Of a stretch of 64,000 nt of DNA, positions 11,922 through 23,571 are shown piece by piece. The stretch is from Cryptomeria japonica (Eukaryota; Streptophyta; Pinopsida; Cupressales; Cupressaceae), in contig NC_081414.1 of assembly GCF_030272615.1 (NCBI RefSeq), positions 781,424,119 to 781,488,118 on the forward strand. The letters are read 5' to 3'. Every line of letters begins with the position of its first letter. The stretch's first letter is position 1. The notes beneath the pieces were generated by a model that saw nothing but the letters and a program-made list of their open reading frames with translations, was not told the DNA's origin and searched no databases. Both the position numbers and the translations under genes were made by a program.

Positions 11922-12148
11922 AGAAGGAGAAAATCTTTCAGGGGGTTTACTTGTCCTCGTAGAACGTCTAACACTTGCAGGAGTTTGTGGGACAATCTAT
12001 TGTTGCTGAGCATCAGGTACCTGTGGCATTTCATTTTCAGGAATCTCATCCAACACCACATATTCTTGTTTGTCCTATTCATGCTTCTTTTCCTGCATCT
12101 GTTCTTTATACATAACCTTCTCATTGAATATAACATCTCTACTTCTAA

Positions 12149-13135
12149 TTATTTTCTTATTTTCTTATTTTCAAAATCCCATAACCAATAGCCATATTCA
12201 TCTATCCCATATCCAATGAAGGTACATTTCTGAGATTTAGCATCAAGCTTGGTTCTGTTTTCTTTATCAACATGGACAAAAGCTTCACAACCAAAAGTTT
12301 TTAGAAAAGAATAATTTACCTTTTTACCAGCGCATGCCTCCTCTGGAATACCACCATCCAAAGGGGTTGAAGGTCCTCTATTTATCAAATAGACAGTAGT
12401 ATGTACAACATCTACCCAAAAATATAAGGGCAATCCAGCATGCAATCTCATGCTCCTCGCACTTTCCATGATGGTCCTATTCATTCTCTCTGACACACCA
12501 TTTTCCTGTGGAGTTCCTGGAACTGTCTTCTGCTTTCGAATCCCATTTAAGGAACAGTAATCTTCAAATGCTTTGCTGCAATACTCACCTCCATTATCCA
12601 ATCTGAGACACTTCAACTTTTTTCCTGTCTCATTCTCAACCAAAGCTTTCCATTTCTTAAAAGTTTCAAAAACATCTGATTTTTGTTTTAGGAAATATAC
12701 CCATGTTTTTCTGGTTGAGTCATCAATAAAAATAACATAATAACAAGAGCCACCAAGAGATGATACCTGAGCCGGTCCCCATACATCTGAATGTACAAGC
12801 TCTAACTTCTCACTCTTCTTCTCTTTCCCAACCTTGAGAAATCTAACTCTTTTCTGTTTACCATAAACACAGTTTTCACAGAACTCTAAATCAATCTTCT
12901 TTAGTCCTGGCAATAGATTTTTGGAGTGAAGGATTTTCATCCCTTTCTCACTCATGTGCCCAAGCCTATGGTGCCACATTATCGAATCTTTTCTTGCAAC
13001 ATTTATTGTTGTTGTCCCTGCAGTAACTTTATCTGTAGCAGCTAAGGTAGAGTAAGTGTTACCAGTACACAAATATAATTTGCCTACCTTCACACCTTTA
13101 GCTACTACTAATGATCCTTTAGTGACCTTCCACAT
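12149..13135 (-). pseudogene. Copia A pol: GAG-pre-integrase and integrase
   Basis: Contains the zinc-binding HHRLGHMSEKGM and CENCVYGKQKRVRF, the first catalytic Asp in LVHSDVWGP, the second in CLRLDNGGEYCSKAF, the Glu in PQENGVSERMNRTI, and the C-terminal KTFGCEAFVHV. All three DDE residues are visible. The upstream frame is the same as gag, broken by TAA 13175-13177. The 3' end is lost through an 8-base tandem duplication in an A/T-rich stretch (about 12150-12170), which shifts the frame and creates a premature stop. Confidence 0.94.
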
Positions 13136-13174
13136 ACTGTCTGAGAAGGTAACTATGCAACCTTCACTACCTAG

Positions 13175-14281
13175 TTACCCTGCAGAAATTAAATTTCTTC
13201 TTAAATTAGGAACATGTCTTACCTCCTGCAGAAACCAGTCATTACCATTCTGCAACTTGATCTTTATCTTTCCTTTTCCAATAATTTGACAGGGCTCATC
13301 ATCACCCAAATATACTTGTCCAAAATCACCTTGAACATAATCTAGAAAATATTTTCTATGGGGTGTAGCATGAAATGAAGCCCCAGAGTCTATTACCCAG
13401 GAATCATTAACATTATCCAAACATAAGATTAAAGCATCTTGTAAAGTATTACTTGCAATATTAGCTTCCTTACTGTCATTTTCATTTTTATCTCCTTCTT
13501 TGTTTTTCCGAGACCAACAGTCTTTCTTTAGATGACCAAGCTTTCTGCAGTACCAGCAATCTTTCTTTCCTCTAGATTGAGAGCGTCCTTTCTTTGACTT
13601 CCCTCGTGACTTCTCATTCCCAGGGCCTTTTCCTCTTTCCTTTGATCTTCCTCTGTTCTCCACATTCAAAACACTACCCGATGATGTTGGAGTCTCACCT
13701 GTGCTTTTCTTTCGCATTTCCTCGCTTAGGATAACACCAACAATATCATCAAATACCAAAGTATTTTTACCAGAGACAGAGTTACTTACAGCCATAACCA
13801 AGCTATTCCAGCTTTCTGGCAAAGAACATAAAATCAAGAGAGCCCTAACCTCTTCTGCAAAGGTAATTTTTACCGAAGATAATTGACTGGTAATTGTATT
13901 AAATTCATTTAAGTGCTCCGCTACAGATCCTCCCTCACTCATTTTTAAATTAAACAAACGCTTCATAAGAAATACCTTATTCGAAGCCGAGGGTTTCTCA
14001 TACAACTTAGCCAATGTTGCCATCAAATCTACAGTCATTTTTGCTTTTGTTATATTGAATGCTACAGACGACGCAAGGCACAATCGAATGGATCCCAGTG
14101 CCTTTCTATCTAAACTATCCCACTCTTCATCTGATATTGTGGTCGGTTTCTTTGCCTTTCCTTCCAATGGCCCCCACAAATCCTTTTGATACAGGTAATC
14201 CTCCATCTGCATTTTCCATAACTGATAATTCTGGCCGTTAAACTTTTCGACCTTGAATTTGGAATCCTGCATTGCTCCCAC
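13175..14281 (-). pseudogene. Copia A gag and start of protease
   Basis: The start is the ATG at 14279-14281, shortly after the PBS. Residues 1-200 are the Copia gag (KFNGQNYQLWKMQMEDYL, NEFNTITSQLSS). A basic linker follows, then a CCHC zinc knuckle, C-WY-C-RKLG-H-LKKD-C, at residues 242-255. The aspartic protease active site WVIDSGASFH lies at about residues 295-304. The frame ends at TAA 13175-13177 but continues in phase into the integrase segment, so one nonsense change separates gag-PR from pol. Confidence 0.95.
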
Positions 14282-14318
14282 TCAAATCGGAAAGTCCTGC
14301 CAATTTACAGAAAACCTC

Positions 14319-14330
14319 GCTCTGATACCA
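14319..14330 (-). other. Copia A primer-binding site
   Basis: The minus strand reads TGGTATCAGAGC, complementary to the 3' end of plant initiator-Met tRNA, two bases from the 5' LTR edge. It is the standard Copia priming site and is unmutated. Confidence 0.95.
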
Positions 14331-14332
14331 AT

Positions 14333-14785
14333 TGTTAGGGTTTCAAGCAGATCCGAAGCAAATATGAACTAACAATTATATGCAGATTTAAATACAAAAG
14401 ATAAAGAAATAAAACAGGACATAGATAACACAGAGATTTAACGTGGTTCACCCAGAATGGGTTACGTCCACCATACACAGCCGTCCAATCTTTCTTATTA
14501 TCCAGCAAAAATAGTACATCAACCTTACAATGCCTTAAGCATCCCAGCCGCTTATAACATGCATTTTTTAGGGCAACAAACAAAGTCGTCCTTTTTAGGG
14601 TTTTATTACAATGTCAGTTTTCATCACGAAAAAATGGCAATAGTTCAACATCCTGATGAAAACTCCAGTGAGGATACATCCTGAGTGTACAATACTTTGT
14701 TGATTGTACAATAGTTCAACATTGCTCCAGTGAGGATACATGCTGAGTGTACAATACTTTGTTGATCAGTCGCCATATTTCAACA
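14333..14785 (-). repeat. Copia A 5' LTR (453 bp)
   Basis: Partner of 9738-10201. It lacks the GC-rich block. Instead the segment containing GAGGATACAT, CTGAGTGTACAATACTTTGTTGAT and AGTTCAACAT is duplicated in tandem (about 14640-14765). It is followed by the TCCCC target duplication. Confidence 0.95.
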
Positions 14786-14790
14786 TCCCC

Positions 14791-17729
14791 TACATAACCA
14801 ACATTTAGTAGGTTTGGTAATTTTTAAGCTTCTTCTCAAATTCCATGTTCAACATCACTTATCACAACTACAAAGAAACTAGAGCGAGACAATTTTACAC
14901 TACCATGCTCTTGAGGTCTAGTTATTCTCTTTGTATTATGGAAGGTTTTAATGTGTTCCAAATAGAAGGTAAGAATACAACAAAGCCAAGATAACCACCT
15001 TTGTCTAATCTACTTGTTATTAAGATTTAAGGTAGGTCCTCATGTGTTTTCTTAGCTTATTTTTGCTACAATAACTACCAAAATTTTAGAGAAGCAATTT
15101 GTGAAATTGGCAACTCTATGAATATTTAATTTTGATGCTTGATTTTAGGTAGACATTAAGAATTTTGTTTCTTGAAATGTATATTAAAATTTAAAATAAA
15201 TTTTGAAATAATTTTTTTCTCTTTGCTAAATTTTGAATGCATTTCAACTATATATTCCTATGTTTATCTATCATTGATTGTTGCATTGATAAGTAAAAAA
15301 TTTAGTCCAACACTAGATTGTCTAATAATTTGATAGGCCTTGATTTTGGAGAGGCATACTAGAATGTGGGGTAGAAAAATTTGATTGTCTATAACCTACT
15401 GGCATCGTCATAGAATTCATATTATACCATTAACTATTGAAGACTTCTCACTTTTCATTACTTTTGAGTTAGATCAAGAAAGCTAAACTAATATTTATGT
15501 TATAAGACTTTCCCTTAATATAGTAGAACTAGAGAACAATAAACTAGAAGAACTCTATTGGTGTAGTTTAAGCTTGGAGCAATAGTTCCTCTCTCCAAAG
15601 AACAAATTTGACAGATAATTAGTGTATTATAGTGAATGTGAATGTAAACAAAGACAATGAATATAAAACAAAAAATCATTCACTCATAGGGATCAATGCT
15701 GCAAACTAGTATTATAATCAAAATTTAATTAAAAAAATTATTCTCTTCATGAAAGTTTGTACATGGGTAGTGCATTGCATCACAATTTCATGTCAACTTT
15801 ATTTACATGTATGAATGAAAGAATTCATTATTTTTTTTATAAATAATAAAAGTTGGAGGAAAATTTACAAGCATATGATGTTTATCTCCACGTAAAAGAA
15901 TTCAAAACTTTGACGTTTTTGAGGTAATAATTTAAAAGTTGAAAATGGAATTAGAAGGCACTATCATCCTTCCAAAAGTCCTATAATGGATAATTGTACC
16001 CGATTGTTGAAGACTAGCACGTAAGTCAAGTCTTTAATGTCGGCTGAGGTAAGTCTTTAATGTCGGCATGCCTCACAAATTATTATTATATGGTAATTTT
16101 AACGATACTAAATAGTTATATAAAATAATTATAAGAATAAAAGATCTAAGAAATAAAAAATATACATTAAAAATTAATAGTAAAATGATCATAATATACA
16201 ATATTATCAACTAATACTACACACAATTATATTGATGGTAATTAAATTATTTCAACTACAATAATAAACAAAATCTCTAAAATTACAAGATTATTTTAAG
16301 ACAATACAAAACAATTAAACATAATATTCAAATTTACTATTAGATATTTTAAAATAATGTCACATTATTATTTTACATTAATTTAATATTAAAATTAAAT
16401 GATGAATAAATGTACAAAAATTAAATATAAGAAAATTTGAAGTAAAAAAGATGGGGGGTTTGAAGTAGATAATTACAAAGTGCTAATTATAGCTTCTTTT
16501 TTCTTTTCTTAATTGAGATGAACAAAATCAATCCCTACAGTAAACAACACAGGTCAAAGTTTTTTTTGAAAAATACATTAATGAAATTTAATTGTTAAAT
16601 ATAAAAATAATTTATACAGAATTTCATAAAATTAATATTATTAATTTAATATTAAAATTGTTAGTATATATATCTTTTTAATAAAAAAAAAGGTAATATT
16701 TTAAATTGAAACAAATAAGATTATATGTACAGGTTTAGGACCTTTTTCTTTATATAAACATACATCTAAACCTAAAAAATAGATCTTAATTTGCACCTTT
16801 AAAAAAGATTTATTAAATTTATAAATAACAATTTTATTTTCTTTATGCTCATCAGAATTCCACAATCTACAATATTTATGTAAGTGATTTCAGAGTTTAA
16901 TTGTATAAAAATTTTACTTATACGAACCCTATTTATTAATGGTGAAGAATGTCAAAATAAAAGAAGCTATCACCACCTGTTCCTAGTCATTCGTTGAGCA
17001 TTTGACTAATGAGAAAGGTGTTGCCTAGCTGTCACCAGTACTTGCACCATGCGGGCCTCCAACGCTTTGAAATAGGTGGGCACATTAATGATCCATACGT
17101 ATTTATTAACAGTGACCTGAAGATGGTTAAACGTTGAATTAAGCCTATCATCAGGCGTGAGACAGGTTTGACGGGCAGAAGTAGACAAGGAAGTCCACTT
17201 AAAACAAAGCCTATTGCTTAATTAAATTATAAAATATACCTTAACTAATTAAAAAAAAAAAAAATCACATCCATTCAAATGTGTGAGAGAATAGAAAACC
17301 TTTGATGGTCAATTTCTTTTACAAAAATGAAATTAATATTTTAGGTTTCAACATACTATTTATCATAAGAAGAAGATAAGAGTGGTGCAAAGGAATATAT
17401 ATTAGGGTTTTTTTAATTATTTTTAAAAATATTTTAAAATGTAGAAATAATTATTTTTTTTTTTTTTTGAATTTTGGATTTATAAGTGTTATAAAAATAA
17501 TATTTAAATAAATAAAATTAATAATATTATATTTTAATATATATTTAAAGTTAAAAGAAGTGTTTAGATTTTTATTTATTATAAAGAGAGAAATGTATGT
17601 TTCACATTTTTTCTTTTAATGTTACTATTAAATATAATATTTTAATATATGTTTCCAATTTATATAAATTGATCTAAAGTTAAAAAAAATATTTCATTAA
17701 TCTATACCAATTCTCATTTATCTATATAT
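14791..17729. other. AT-rich spacer, no gene
   Basis: This continues the host sequence interrupted by Copia A. Long A/T runs dominate. A short tandem duplication of AAGTCTTTAATGTCGGC occurs near 16028-16066. The only part with raised GC and an open frame is about 16940-17210 (see separate entry). No transposon or RNA gene was recognised. Confidence 0.6.
17006..17188 (-). other. Unassigned 60-codon open frame in a GC-raised island
   Basis: The minus-strand frame is open from upstream of the ATG (KWTSLSTSARQ...) through VNKYVWIINVPTYF and ALEARMVQVLVTARQ, ending at a TAG about 17003. Base composition is less AT-rich than for a kilobase on either side, which could mark an exon remnant. I do not recognise the sequence. 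No splice sites or neighbouring exons are evident, so it may be a chance ORF. Confidence 0.2.
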
Positions 17730-18966
17730 TGTAGCTTTAATGAAAGAGGACTTTTACAAATTCTACAAAGAAGTTTTCTTAAAGGAACTCCTTTGTTCTA
17801 TTTATCGAGGGACAAAATCATTCTTGAATAAAAATGAAAACATCTCAAGATGGAGTCTCATTACCCTACTTAATATCTCCTTCAAGATTGACAAAGTTCA
17901 TCGATATAAGAATTATACACATGGTGTAAGAAATTTTGATACATAAACAAATTGAAGTTCAAGAAGGAAAGTTTACCTTAGACAACCTATTACTTCTTTG
18001 GGAAATAATGGAATGGCCCCAAAGATGGATAATATTGCCTCCTCATCAAATGATATTTTGCAAACTCTACAACGGAATAAGATGGTAGTTATTCTTTAAA
18101 ATATTTTCATGCCTAAGCTTTATCTGCAATCTCACCTGAGACATCACTAAAAAATCCCAAGAATAGCTAAAACAATAGCCTTGATGTCCTAGACTTATAT
18201 TTCTAGGGTACCTTATCTAATTGTCTCTTAATGAAACTAAATTTATGATGACCTCAACTAACTAGCTACCTCCTTAGATACCCTCACATGGAAATGCATC
18301 AAACATGGTGTATTGTCAAGATATATTTACATCCACTTCAATAAAGGAATCTCATTATTTGAAAGGTCGAAGGGGTTTATAAGTAAATTGAAAATTACAA
18401 TCTAATTTGGGTCAAGAATATTTCTTTCTAAGGTTAGGCACATTCAAATAGTTAGAAAACTGAGTCTACTTTTCATTATATTGACATTTAAAAAATAATA
18501 ATTTATAGTCAATCATTTACATCTTCATTTTACATGGAACTTAGAAATGATTAATTAGATCTATTTAAATTTCTTAAAATGCTATGTTGTATATAAATCA
18601 ACATTAAAATTATTATTTTCAAAATTATATATCTTAAAATAACACTTTAAACTTTTATAAATATAATTCTTTTACTAATTTTCTATTAAGCAATAAATGG
18701 CATCTTGCAAATAAAAAAATTTAGTATACCTATTATCTTGTTTAATATTTCTTCTAATAATTAATTGTACATTGAGAGATAAATTATATTCACCTATTTG
18801 ATGCACTCTTAGATTTGAGGGATTAGATGCTAGACTAATAAGAAAAATAATTGAGTTTAAGTGTCCAACTTGATTCTTGTAAGATCCTACACATCTCTAT
18901 GAGTTTTAAGAGAAGAAATTTTACATAAGGGAAATTGAGACATGTGGCCGTATTATGTTGAAGATT
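17730..18966 (+). repeat. LINE-RT-derived dispersed repeat, copy 2
   Basis: Partner of 3617-4907 in the same orientation. The first part (17740-17943) is open for 68 codons and contains a LINE RT-like block (SLITLLNISFKIDK), following a FYKEVFLKELL stretch and a KSFLNKNENIS stretch. It is therefore the less damaged copy. The remainder is non-coding and matches copy 1 to the GAGACATGTGGCC block near 18938-18950. Confidence 0.8.
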
Positions 18967-19131
18967 GTATGGAAGTCAACCCTTTCTGTGGTGGTTGAGA
19001 TGGACATGGCTAGATAAAAGACAAATATATAATTGAATTTGAGTGGAGGAGGCAAGATTTTGGATCACAAATGATTAGATGAAAATTATTGTGTTTGAAA
19101 CTATAATTCATATAATATGTTTATATATGTT

Positions 19132-19235
<104 letters not shown>

Positions 19236-19285
19236 AAAAAGCATGAAGCTATGTCACACTTGGGGCTAATTGGTGGTAGTCCAAT

Positions 19286-19406
19286 CGGACTCAGTCCGGT
19301 CGAACTACCATCCATCCACGTGGCGCCTTGTGTCATTGGCATGGCACCTAAATGGTGCCAAGAGTTTGGCCAAATTAAGTTTGACCGAACTCAGTTTGGT
19401 CAAACT
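19286..19406. repeat. Cluster of four short palindromes
   Basis: Within 121 bases: CGGACTCAGTCCG (19286-19298, 6-bp arms, 1-base centre); TGGCACC/GGTGCCA (19342-19360, 7-bp arms, 5-base loop); TTTGGCCAAA (19365-19374, perfect); and a 29-base palindrome (19378-19406) with 14-bp arms around a single C and one mismatch. No ORF of note covers them. Confidence 0.85.
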
Positions 19407-19420
19407 ATTGGCTCTATTAT

Positions 19421-20280
19421 CCATTTTTTGTGAGCACTTAAGCTTACAATTTTTCAAACAAATTCAAATTAGTTCGGGCAGACTCACCTATGTGGCATGT
19501 GATGTGGCAACCAAATCACTTATTTTGTCTGTATTTCTAAAACTTTTAACTTATGCTCAATTTTTCTTTAGGTAGAATATTTTTTTATAAAAATCAAAAA
19601 ATACCCTTTGGTATAGAGCTTGAAATCACAAATCTAGACTTGTAATTTTTTTAGTATTTTGATTAATTTTAATTTTTTTTTTAATTAAATATTGCAAGTA
19701 GGTTTTAAAGTTTGAAAAGAAGCTAATTAGAAATTAAAAAAATATTAAATGATATTAAAAATAAAAAAAAATTATATATTTCACAACAGGAGAGAAACTT
19801 CTCCAAAAGGGTATAATTTGTTTTTTGATAATCATAAATTTAGTAGACAAAAGGTTGTGTCGAATGAAAACTTCCAAATTCGGCTATGTTGCAATTTAAA
19901 AACATTTTATGAGAAAAATATAAATCAATTTATTTTATTTTATTTTTAACACTACATATATATGTCCTCTATTTGGAAAATTAAAAAAAAAACAAAAAAA
20001 CTTAGTTTTCATATTTTTTGGCGATGTTGACTAACACCCCCGATTTTCAACATTTTTCACAAATAAAAAATCTCTTTGAATATATTAAATAAATGTCAAT
20101 TTAAAAATAAAAATAAAAAAAATAAACAGATATAAATTTCATTAATATTTCTATATTTAATCAGTTTACAACATTTTGAAATTCAATTTAGAAATGTCAC
20201 TTTTATGCGATCGAAGTTAAACAGTTTTAGTTGTGTTGGCCACTTCCTTTATAAAAATGTAACACAACGTTGTGCTTTAA
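19421..20280. other. AT-rich spacer
   Basis: No coding or repeat family recognised. It has long A and T runs and no conserved ORF. Confidence 0.5.
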
Positions 20281-20419
20281 CCACACACACACAAAGACAC
20301 ACACACACACATATGTGTGTGTGTGTGTATATATACATATATGTGTGTATATATATGTATATATATATACATATACATATATATATATACATATACATAT
20401 GTATATGTATATGTATATG

Positions 20420-20458
<39 letters not shown>

Positions 20459-20526
20459 ATATATACATATGTATATGTATATATATACACATATGTATAT
20501 GTATATATATACATATATGTATATAT

Positions 20527-20566
<40 letters not shown>

Positions 20567-20773
20567 GTATATACATATACATATACATATGTATATACAT
20601 ATGTATATACATATACATATACAAATGTATATGTATATATATATATGTGTATATGTATATATGTGTGTGTGTGTGTATGTATGTATGTATATGTATGTAT
20701 GTATATATATTTATGTATATGTATGTATGTATGTATGTATGTATATATATTTATAAATACATACATATGTGTT

Positions 20774-20809
<36 letters not shown>

Positions 20810-20812
20810 AAA
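20281..20812. repeat. Large compound microsatellite (CA/TG, TATG, ATACAT)
   Basis: About 530 bases of interrupted (CA)n, (TG)n, (TA)n, (GTATAT)n, (ATACAT)n and (GTAT)n. The left end (about 20299-20328) places a CA run directly before a TG run around CATATG, making a self-complementary block. The right end is (TA)n. All six frames are open here only because the repeat lacks stop codons. Confidence 0.97.
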
Positions 20813-21344
20813 TTAAAAAGTAAAAAAAAGTCATACTAATTCAAACGATTGGTAGGAGAGCAAGTTCTACATTCCTACCACATTCCTACCCCAATATCAT
20901 CTAATATTCAAAGGGAAACAATAATACATGTGTATATATGGATAACAATTGGGGATGATATCAAAGAGGTGAGAAGATTCATTGCAGTGGACATGGTGTG
21001 CAATCAAGAAAATGGGAATAGAGGGTTCAACATGGGAGAACTAGTTCCAACTAAAGGTTGTGATGATAATGAAATCATTGTATTTCAGCTACTTCAATCA
21101 CTATTAATAATAGTTAAATTTAGAGACCCGTTTTTAGATATTATACAAAATGTTAACGTTGGTTTACAAAAATAAGCTATGTGTGTGACGTAAAATTGTT
21201 ATTAAGTTCATCGTTGAACTCAATAACATTTAAGTAGAGATCTTTTTAAAAAACTTTGTAATGTATGTAATTAGGTAGGCTTTGTAATTTATGTGAAATG
21301 GACATGATATCTTTTACATAAATTTTCTAAAAATAAGTATTTTT
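20813..21344. other. Spacer with one unassigned 108-codon ORF
   Basis: A + strand ORF from 20849 to 21175 contains RRFIAVDMVCNQENG and MGELVPTKGCDDNEI. I do not recognise it, and it has no evident promoter, neighbouring exon or partner elsewhere in the window. It may be a relic of an element or chance. Confidence 0.2.
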
Positions 21345-23050
21345 TTATTAGATTAAACTGGGAGAGGCCTGAACTATTACATAGCCACTACATAGAGTAA
21401 AATGCAAGAAAATACATGGGACACATGAGGATTGAAAACCCAAAACCTTGGTTCCAATTTTCAAAAAAAAAAAAAAAAAGCAATGGGCATTCAAAACCAG
21501 ATGCAAAAAAACCCAAAGGTAGACGAGACTAAATACTAACAAAATAAAAAACACATAGACCCCCCCACCGAAGGCACAAATTTATGACCTACCTAGTGGG
21601 GGGCTTCTCAATCTTACAATCCTAACTCATTTCCTTCACTTTATTAGAGAATGAGAATCATTTTTTAGATCCTTTTCCAGATGAAATAGTAGGTGAATCT
21701 AAAGTTGCTTTCACCCAGGACACTAGCACCTCCAACCCTGTAGTAGGGGAAGAGTCCAAATGCCTTTTCCAATCCTAGCTCTACTCGATCTCGTCTTGAA
21801 TATCCTAATGGGTCATCAAATTCCTTTGAAACATTTCATTTCTCTACATAATCACATCCTCCATTTTTCTTTTGAGGGACACCTAGTTGCTTTCAATCTC
21901 CTACATTTCCTTCATTGTTTCCTTATTTTCCTATTTCTTGTCAATATTCTCATATAGCACCTTTAGTTCTTCCATCATTCCTTCCCATTTTTCTAACTTC
22001 TGAACCAAATCATTAATCGCTTTCCAAACCCTCTGGTCTTCGTCCTCCACAACCTAGCTACAAGCTCTAAAATCTTCTTTATTGAGGGCAACTAGTATAT
22101 TAATTTTCTTTCTAGCTACATTAAGCTAATCTAGAAGCCAAAATATAATAGCTTGCATCTTATTGTAGTAATCATAGAGTTTGTTAACTTTCTCTACATA
22201 AACAAGGAGGTCCCATTTTCTCAGCAATTTTGATAGAGAAGGGGGGAACAAATGAATGGGTGGAAGGGGTACCCTCTTTGGTAACCAGTGTCCACTCTGA
22301 CCTAGTAGACTAAGAGGTGGTAGAATTCTTAGATGCTTTCTCCTCATCATTTAGCTCTTTAACAATTCTCACAACAGTGGGAGGGACTGATGGGTTTTAA
22401 GATTTAGTCATTTTGCTAGTGTTAACCTAGGTAGGGATCCCTTAAGCTTTAAGAGTGGGGCCGATTTCTTTGACCTTAGAGATGTCTGAAATCTCAATTC
22501 ATAGAGAGGGGCTAGAAGGATTAAATATAGGCCACTGGTAGGGATTAATATTAGATAAAAATTGCAAAGCTAAAGGATAAGCCTGATGGGGAGAGGCTCA
22601 CAAGAGAGCTACACCTTGTTCGATAGGTAGTTAGAGAATGTTTTAGTGGGCTTTCTTTAGTCTACACTTGTCCATTAACAAGTGAAACAATCAAACTCTC
22701 TTGGCATACTTCCTATCAATTTGTGTTCTATAGTTACTCTCAAGCATGGCTGAGATTCGCTAGAGTGAATTCAACCATTAGACTATCCAAACCTCCAACA
22801 TAAACTTGCAAGGGTTTTAGGGGTTTCTTATAGGTATTTCAACTCCATTCAAGTGGTTCTTCAATTGGCTTCTCACCATTTTTCCATCACTCCCTCTTCA
22901 TCCTATTTTCTAGGCCTAGTAGCCCTAGAGCCCTAATTAACCCTACCTTGATGGTTTTTGGGAAATTACTCAAAAAACTTTTAAAGGACCCCCCAAAACC
23001 TTTGGTTATCCTAATACCCTTTTGGACAAACTTTTGGATTCACTAGGGTA
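21345..23050 (-). mobile_element. LINE-like 3' element with coiled-coil ORF relic (subfamily B)
   Basis: On the minus strand a decayed ORF runs from about 22900 to 21700. It includes QIDRKYAKRVCLFHLLMDK (about 22690-22740), a Pro/Leu-rich linker, and a helical charged segment QRVWKAINDLVQKLEKW and ELKVLYENIDKK (about 21960-22045). The sequence ends in a hydrophobic 3' tail and an AT-rich terminus, CAGTTTAATCTAATAAAAAA (minus strand, about 21345-21360). The RVW..(x)..KL.KW block recurs at about 44250-44300. The element type is inferred from the A-tailed end; no RT was found here. Confidence 0.45.
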
Positions 23051-23566
23051 GGCTGTCTGGTCCGTTCGTACCGGTACAGATATCCAAAATGACACTTTTG
23101 AGGGTTTAGGAGTTAGTTGTATTCACTAATGGGTTTTAATGGCTTCTACACCCTATCACACCTATATCTCTTCACTGAGACTCTTCTATGCATCATATTT
23201 CCATGCCAATAAATTGGCACAATCAAATCTACTCAACCTTGCAAGTAAAAACAAAATTGTCAATCATATTCCTAGTTGGGCTTTGGCAGAGCTCGCCTAG
23301 GAAATGATAGCAAGTGACTTCCAAGAAACCTCTATAACATTTCAAAGAATATATACACTATACAAAGACTCCATTACTTGAATCCCAAGGGTCATTTAGC
23401 AAACTCAAAGGGATTTCAAGTTGGAACCATGATTGGGCTCTTGAACCCTTGCTCAGACTAAGAGTAGTACAATAAGAGACAATTTGTAAACACACTTCAA
23501 ATTTGCACTAAGAGAAGATACAAACACTTCTTGAGAAACACAATGTCATCCACTAAACATTCATGA
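23051..23566. other. Spacer flanking the solo LTR
   Basis: No coding potential recognised. It may be the upstream part of the 21.3-23.0 kb element or unrelated host sequence. Confidence 0.4.
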
Positions 23567-23571
23567 AATAA

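Larger units (their letters stand above)
9738..14785 (-). mobile_element. Copia element A, full length, minus strand
   Basis: Complete Ty1/Copia structure: LTRs at 9738-10201 and 14333-14785, both starting TGTTAGGGTTTCAAGC and ending TTCAACA on the + strand; PBS next to the right LTR; PPT next to the left LTR; and a 5-bp target duplication TCCCC at 9733-9737 and 14786-14790. Between the LTRs one long gag-PR-IN-RT-RNase H reading frame runs on the minus strand. It is interrupted by a few stops and one frameshift. The protein motifs resemble the Tnt1/Tork group. It inserted into the spacer upstream of the Gypsy element, so it is younger than that element. Confidence 0.97.

Noticed and set aside
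20205-20839. Several 110-190-codon ORFs on both strands rich in Tyr, Ile, His, Met and Val
   Set aside because: Pure microsatellite translation; all frames are open together.
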